Assembly (NCBI GenBank): GCA_023229845.1
Contig: JALNYK010000046.1
Span: forward strand, 1 to 13,478
Source: Gallionella sp.
GTDB taxonomy: Bacteria; Pseudomonadota; Gammaproteobacteria; Burkholderiales; Gallionellaceae
Length of the DNA: 13,478 nt
Direction of reading: 5' to 3'
Below are positions 13,028 through 13,478 of this stretch, one piece after another. The notes under the pieces are model-generated. The model was not told the origin of the DNA, searched no databases, and saw nothing but the letters and a program-made list of their open reading frames with translations. Made by a program: the position numbers and the translations under genes. Every line of letters begins with the position of its first letter. Within the stretch, counting starts at the first letter, position 1.

Positions 13028-13045
13028 CTGAACATCCGTGTTCAG
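13028..13045. repeat. Perfect inverted repeat CTGAACA-N4-TGTTCAG
   Basis: A 7-bp perfect palindrome with a 4-base spacer lies in the 66-base gap between the coat gene and the 20-residue ORF, five bases upstream of that ORF's AAGGAA ribosome-binding site. On the minus strand no T-run follows it, so it is not a standard terminator. It could be an RNA hairpin that stabilises the downstream message or affects ribosome loading, or a protein-binding site. Confidence 0.5.
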
Positions 13046-13054
13046 TTATTTAAT

Positions 13055-13075
13055 AAAAAATTGTTATAAAACAAC
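13055..13075 (-). terminator. Weak intrinsic-terminator-like hairpin after the coat gene
   Basis: Four bases beyond the coat stop codon the minus strand reads TTGTT-TTAT-AACAA followed directly by TTTTTT. This is a 5-bp stem with a 4-base loop and a T-tract. The stem is AT-rich with a single G-C pair, so it would be a leaky terminator at best. Leaky termination here would lower tail-gene expression relative to coat, which is inference. Confidence 0.35.
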
Positions 13076-13078
13076 AGT

Positions 13079-13478
13079 TTATGACTGGTTGAAAAGTATA
13101 ATCCCTCCGTTCTCTGGCTCATTAACACAGACACCGAACACGGCATCGATACGGCCTTCCATTGTCATCGTTGAATTGTTGAATGAGTAAGACATGGTAA
13201 TAGGCATCCCGCTCTCAGTGGTTGCGGTCAACGATTGAACACCCATACCATCTGGAATTTCATACTTACCCGGGATCAGTTCAATGCAGTTTTTCTGCCA
13301 GAACAAATTTACTGGAGCTGCTACGGTGTTCAGGAACGTAATAGCCGCGCCGGAAACAGGCAAGCTTGACACGTTTTGATACTGTAATTGGCCTTGAGTT
13401 GAACCAATTATGATGGGCGGTGAAATCTTAACCGTACCAGTTCCGCCAGCACCCGTAACAATTTCAGTGATCACAAAT
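13079..13478 (-). CDS. Major coat protein, P22 gp5-like, C-terminal part
   Basis: This is the carboxy-terminal ~132 residues of a coat protein that would form the icosahedral capsid. The reading frame is open to the right edge, so the true start lies outside the window; the internal GTG at 13474 is not a credible start. The sequence shows a beta-rich stretch with N-V-x-S-L near residue 34, then NLFWQKNCIELI and a final GVCVNEPENGG. These line up in order with the C-terminal region of P22 gp5 (YANVNTSL, NVFWADDAIRIV, SGLCRIALWYG). The alignment was made from memory, not by search. It is the first gene of the visible transcript and is followed by a hairpin with a T-run. The P22-type coat identity rests on this pattern plus the gp4 and gp10 neighbours downstream. 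Confidence 0.8.
   Translation of the reverse strand, partial: FVITEIVTGAGGTGTVKISPPIIIGSTQGQLQYQNVSSLPVSGAAITFLNTVAAPVNLFWQKNCIELIPGKYEIPDGMGVQSLTATTESGMPITMSYSFNNSTMTMEGRIDAVFGVCVNEPENGGIILFNQS

Noticed and set aside
13028..13045. CTG...CAG palindrome as a LexA operator
   Set aside because: The spacing is CTG-N12-CAG and GAAC-N6-GTTC. The known forms are CTG-N10-CAG (enteric) and GAAC-N4-GTTC (Bacillus type), so it fits neither.
13474..13478. GTG at 13474 as the true start of a 131-residue protein
   Set aside because: The frame stays open to the window edge and the encoded part matches only the C-terminus of a P22-type coat protein.

Overview
The window is a stretch of a P22-like, short-tailed (podovirus-type) phage or prophage genome. 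It holds the tail-machine and DNA-ejection module, and every credible gene reads on the minus strand, so the module is read from high coordinates to low. The main evidence is a set of proteins recognisable from P22-type phages. They are the C-terminus of a P22-type coat protein, a gp4-like tail adaptor, a gp10-like packaged-DNA stabilisation protein, a run of Ala/Gln-rich or enzyme-bearing ejection proteins in the slot of P22 genes 14-7-20-16, and a protein with a P22-tailspike-type head-binding domain. Such phages infect Gram-negative bacteria. The sequence does not identify the host further. No tRNA, rRNA, CRISPR array, transposon or integrase is visible.

Layout in reading order: coat protein C-terminus (13478-13079); a short non-coding stretch with a weak terminator-like hairpin and a perfect inverted repeat; a 20-residue Lys/Arg/Pro-rich mini-gene; a 66-residue acidic/basic protein; gp4-like adaptor; a 611-residue beta-helix tailspike or depolymerase; a second short gap; a 97-residue virion-type protein; gp10-like hub; a 136-residue protein and a 148-residue cupin-like protein; a 533-residue ejection protein; a 122-residue HExxH protein; a 445-residue ejection protein; a 269-residue protein with an ADP-ribosyltransferase-like C-terminal half; an 833-residue protein with an N-terminal lytic transglycosylase domain; and the first 424 residues of a head-binding tail fibre or tailspike that leaves the window at base 1.

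The genes are packed very tightly. From the 97-residue gene to the transglycosylase gene, every junction is an overlap, mostly ATGA, GTGA or TAATG, which suggests one co-translated message. The only gaps of any size lie after the coat gene and after the 611-residue tailspike gene. Both are followed by the same 14-base ribosome-binding leader, AAGGAACAAAAATG.

The gp4- and gp10-like proteins would build the tail hub below the portal. Tailspike and fibre would recognise and perhaps degrade surface polysaccharide, and the ejection proteins would leave the virion ahead of the DNA. The most interesting feature is that the ejection block carries three enzyme-like modules interleaved with Ala/Gln-rich ejection proteins: HExxH metallopeptidase-like, ADP-ribosyltransferase-like and lytic transglycosylase. 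The ADP-ribosyltransferase-like part lies in a strikingly AT-rich patch. A working hypothesis is that the phage injects a small set of enzymes with its DNA. No homologue of the P22 tail needle gp26 is recognisable between gp10 and the ejection genes.
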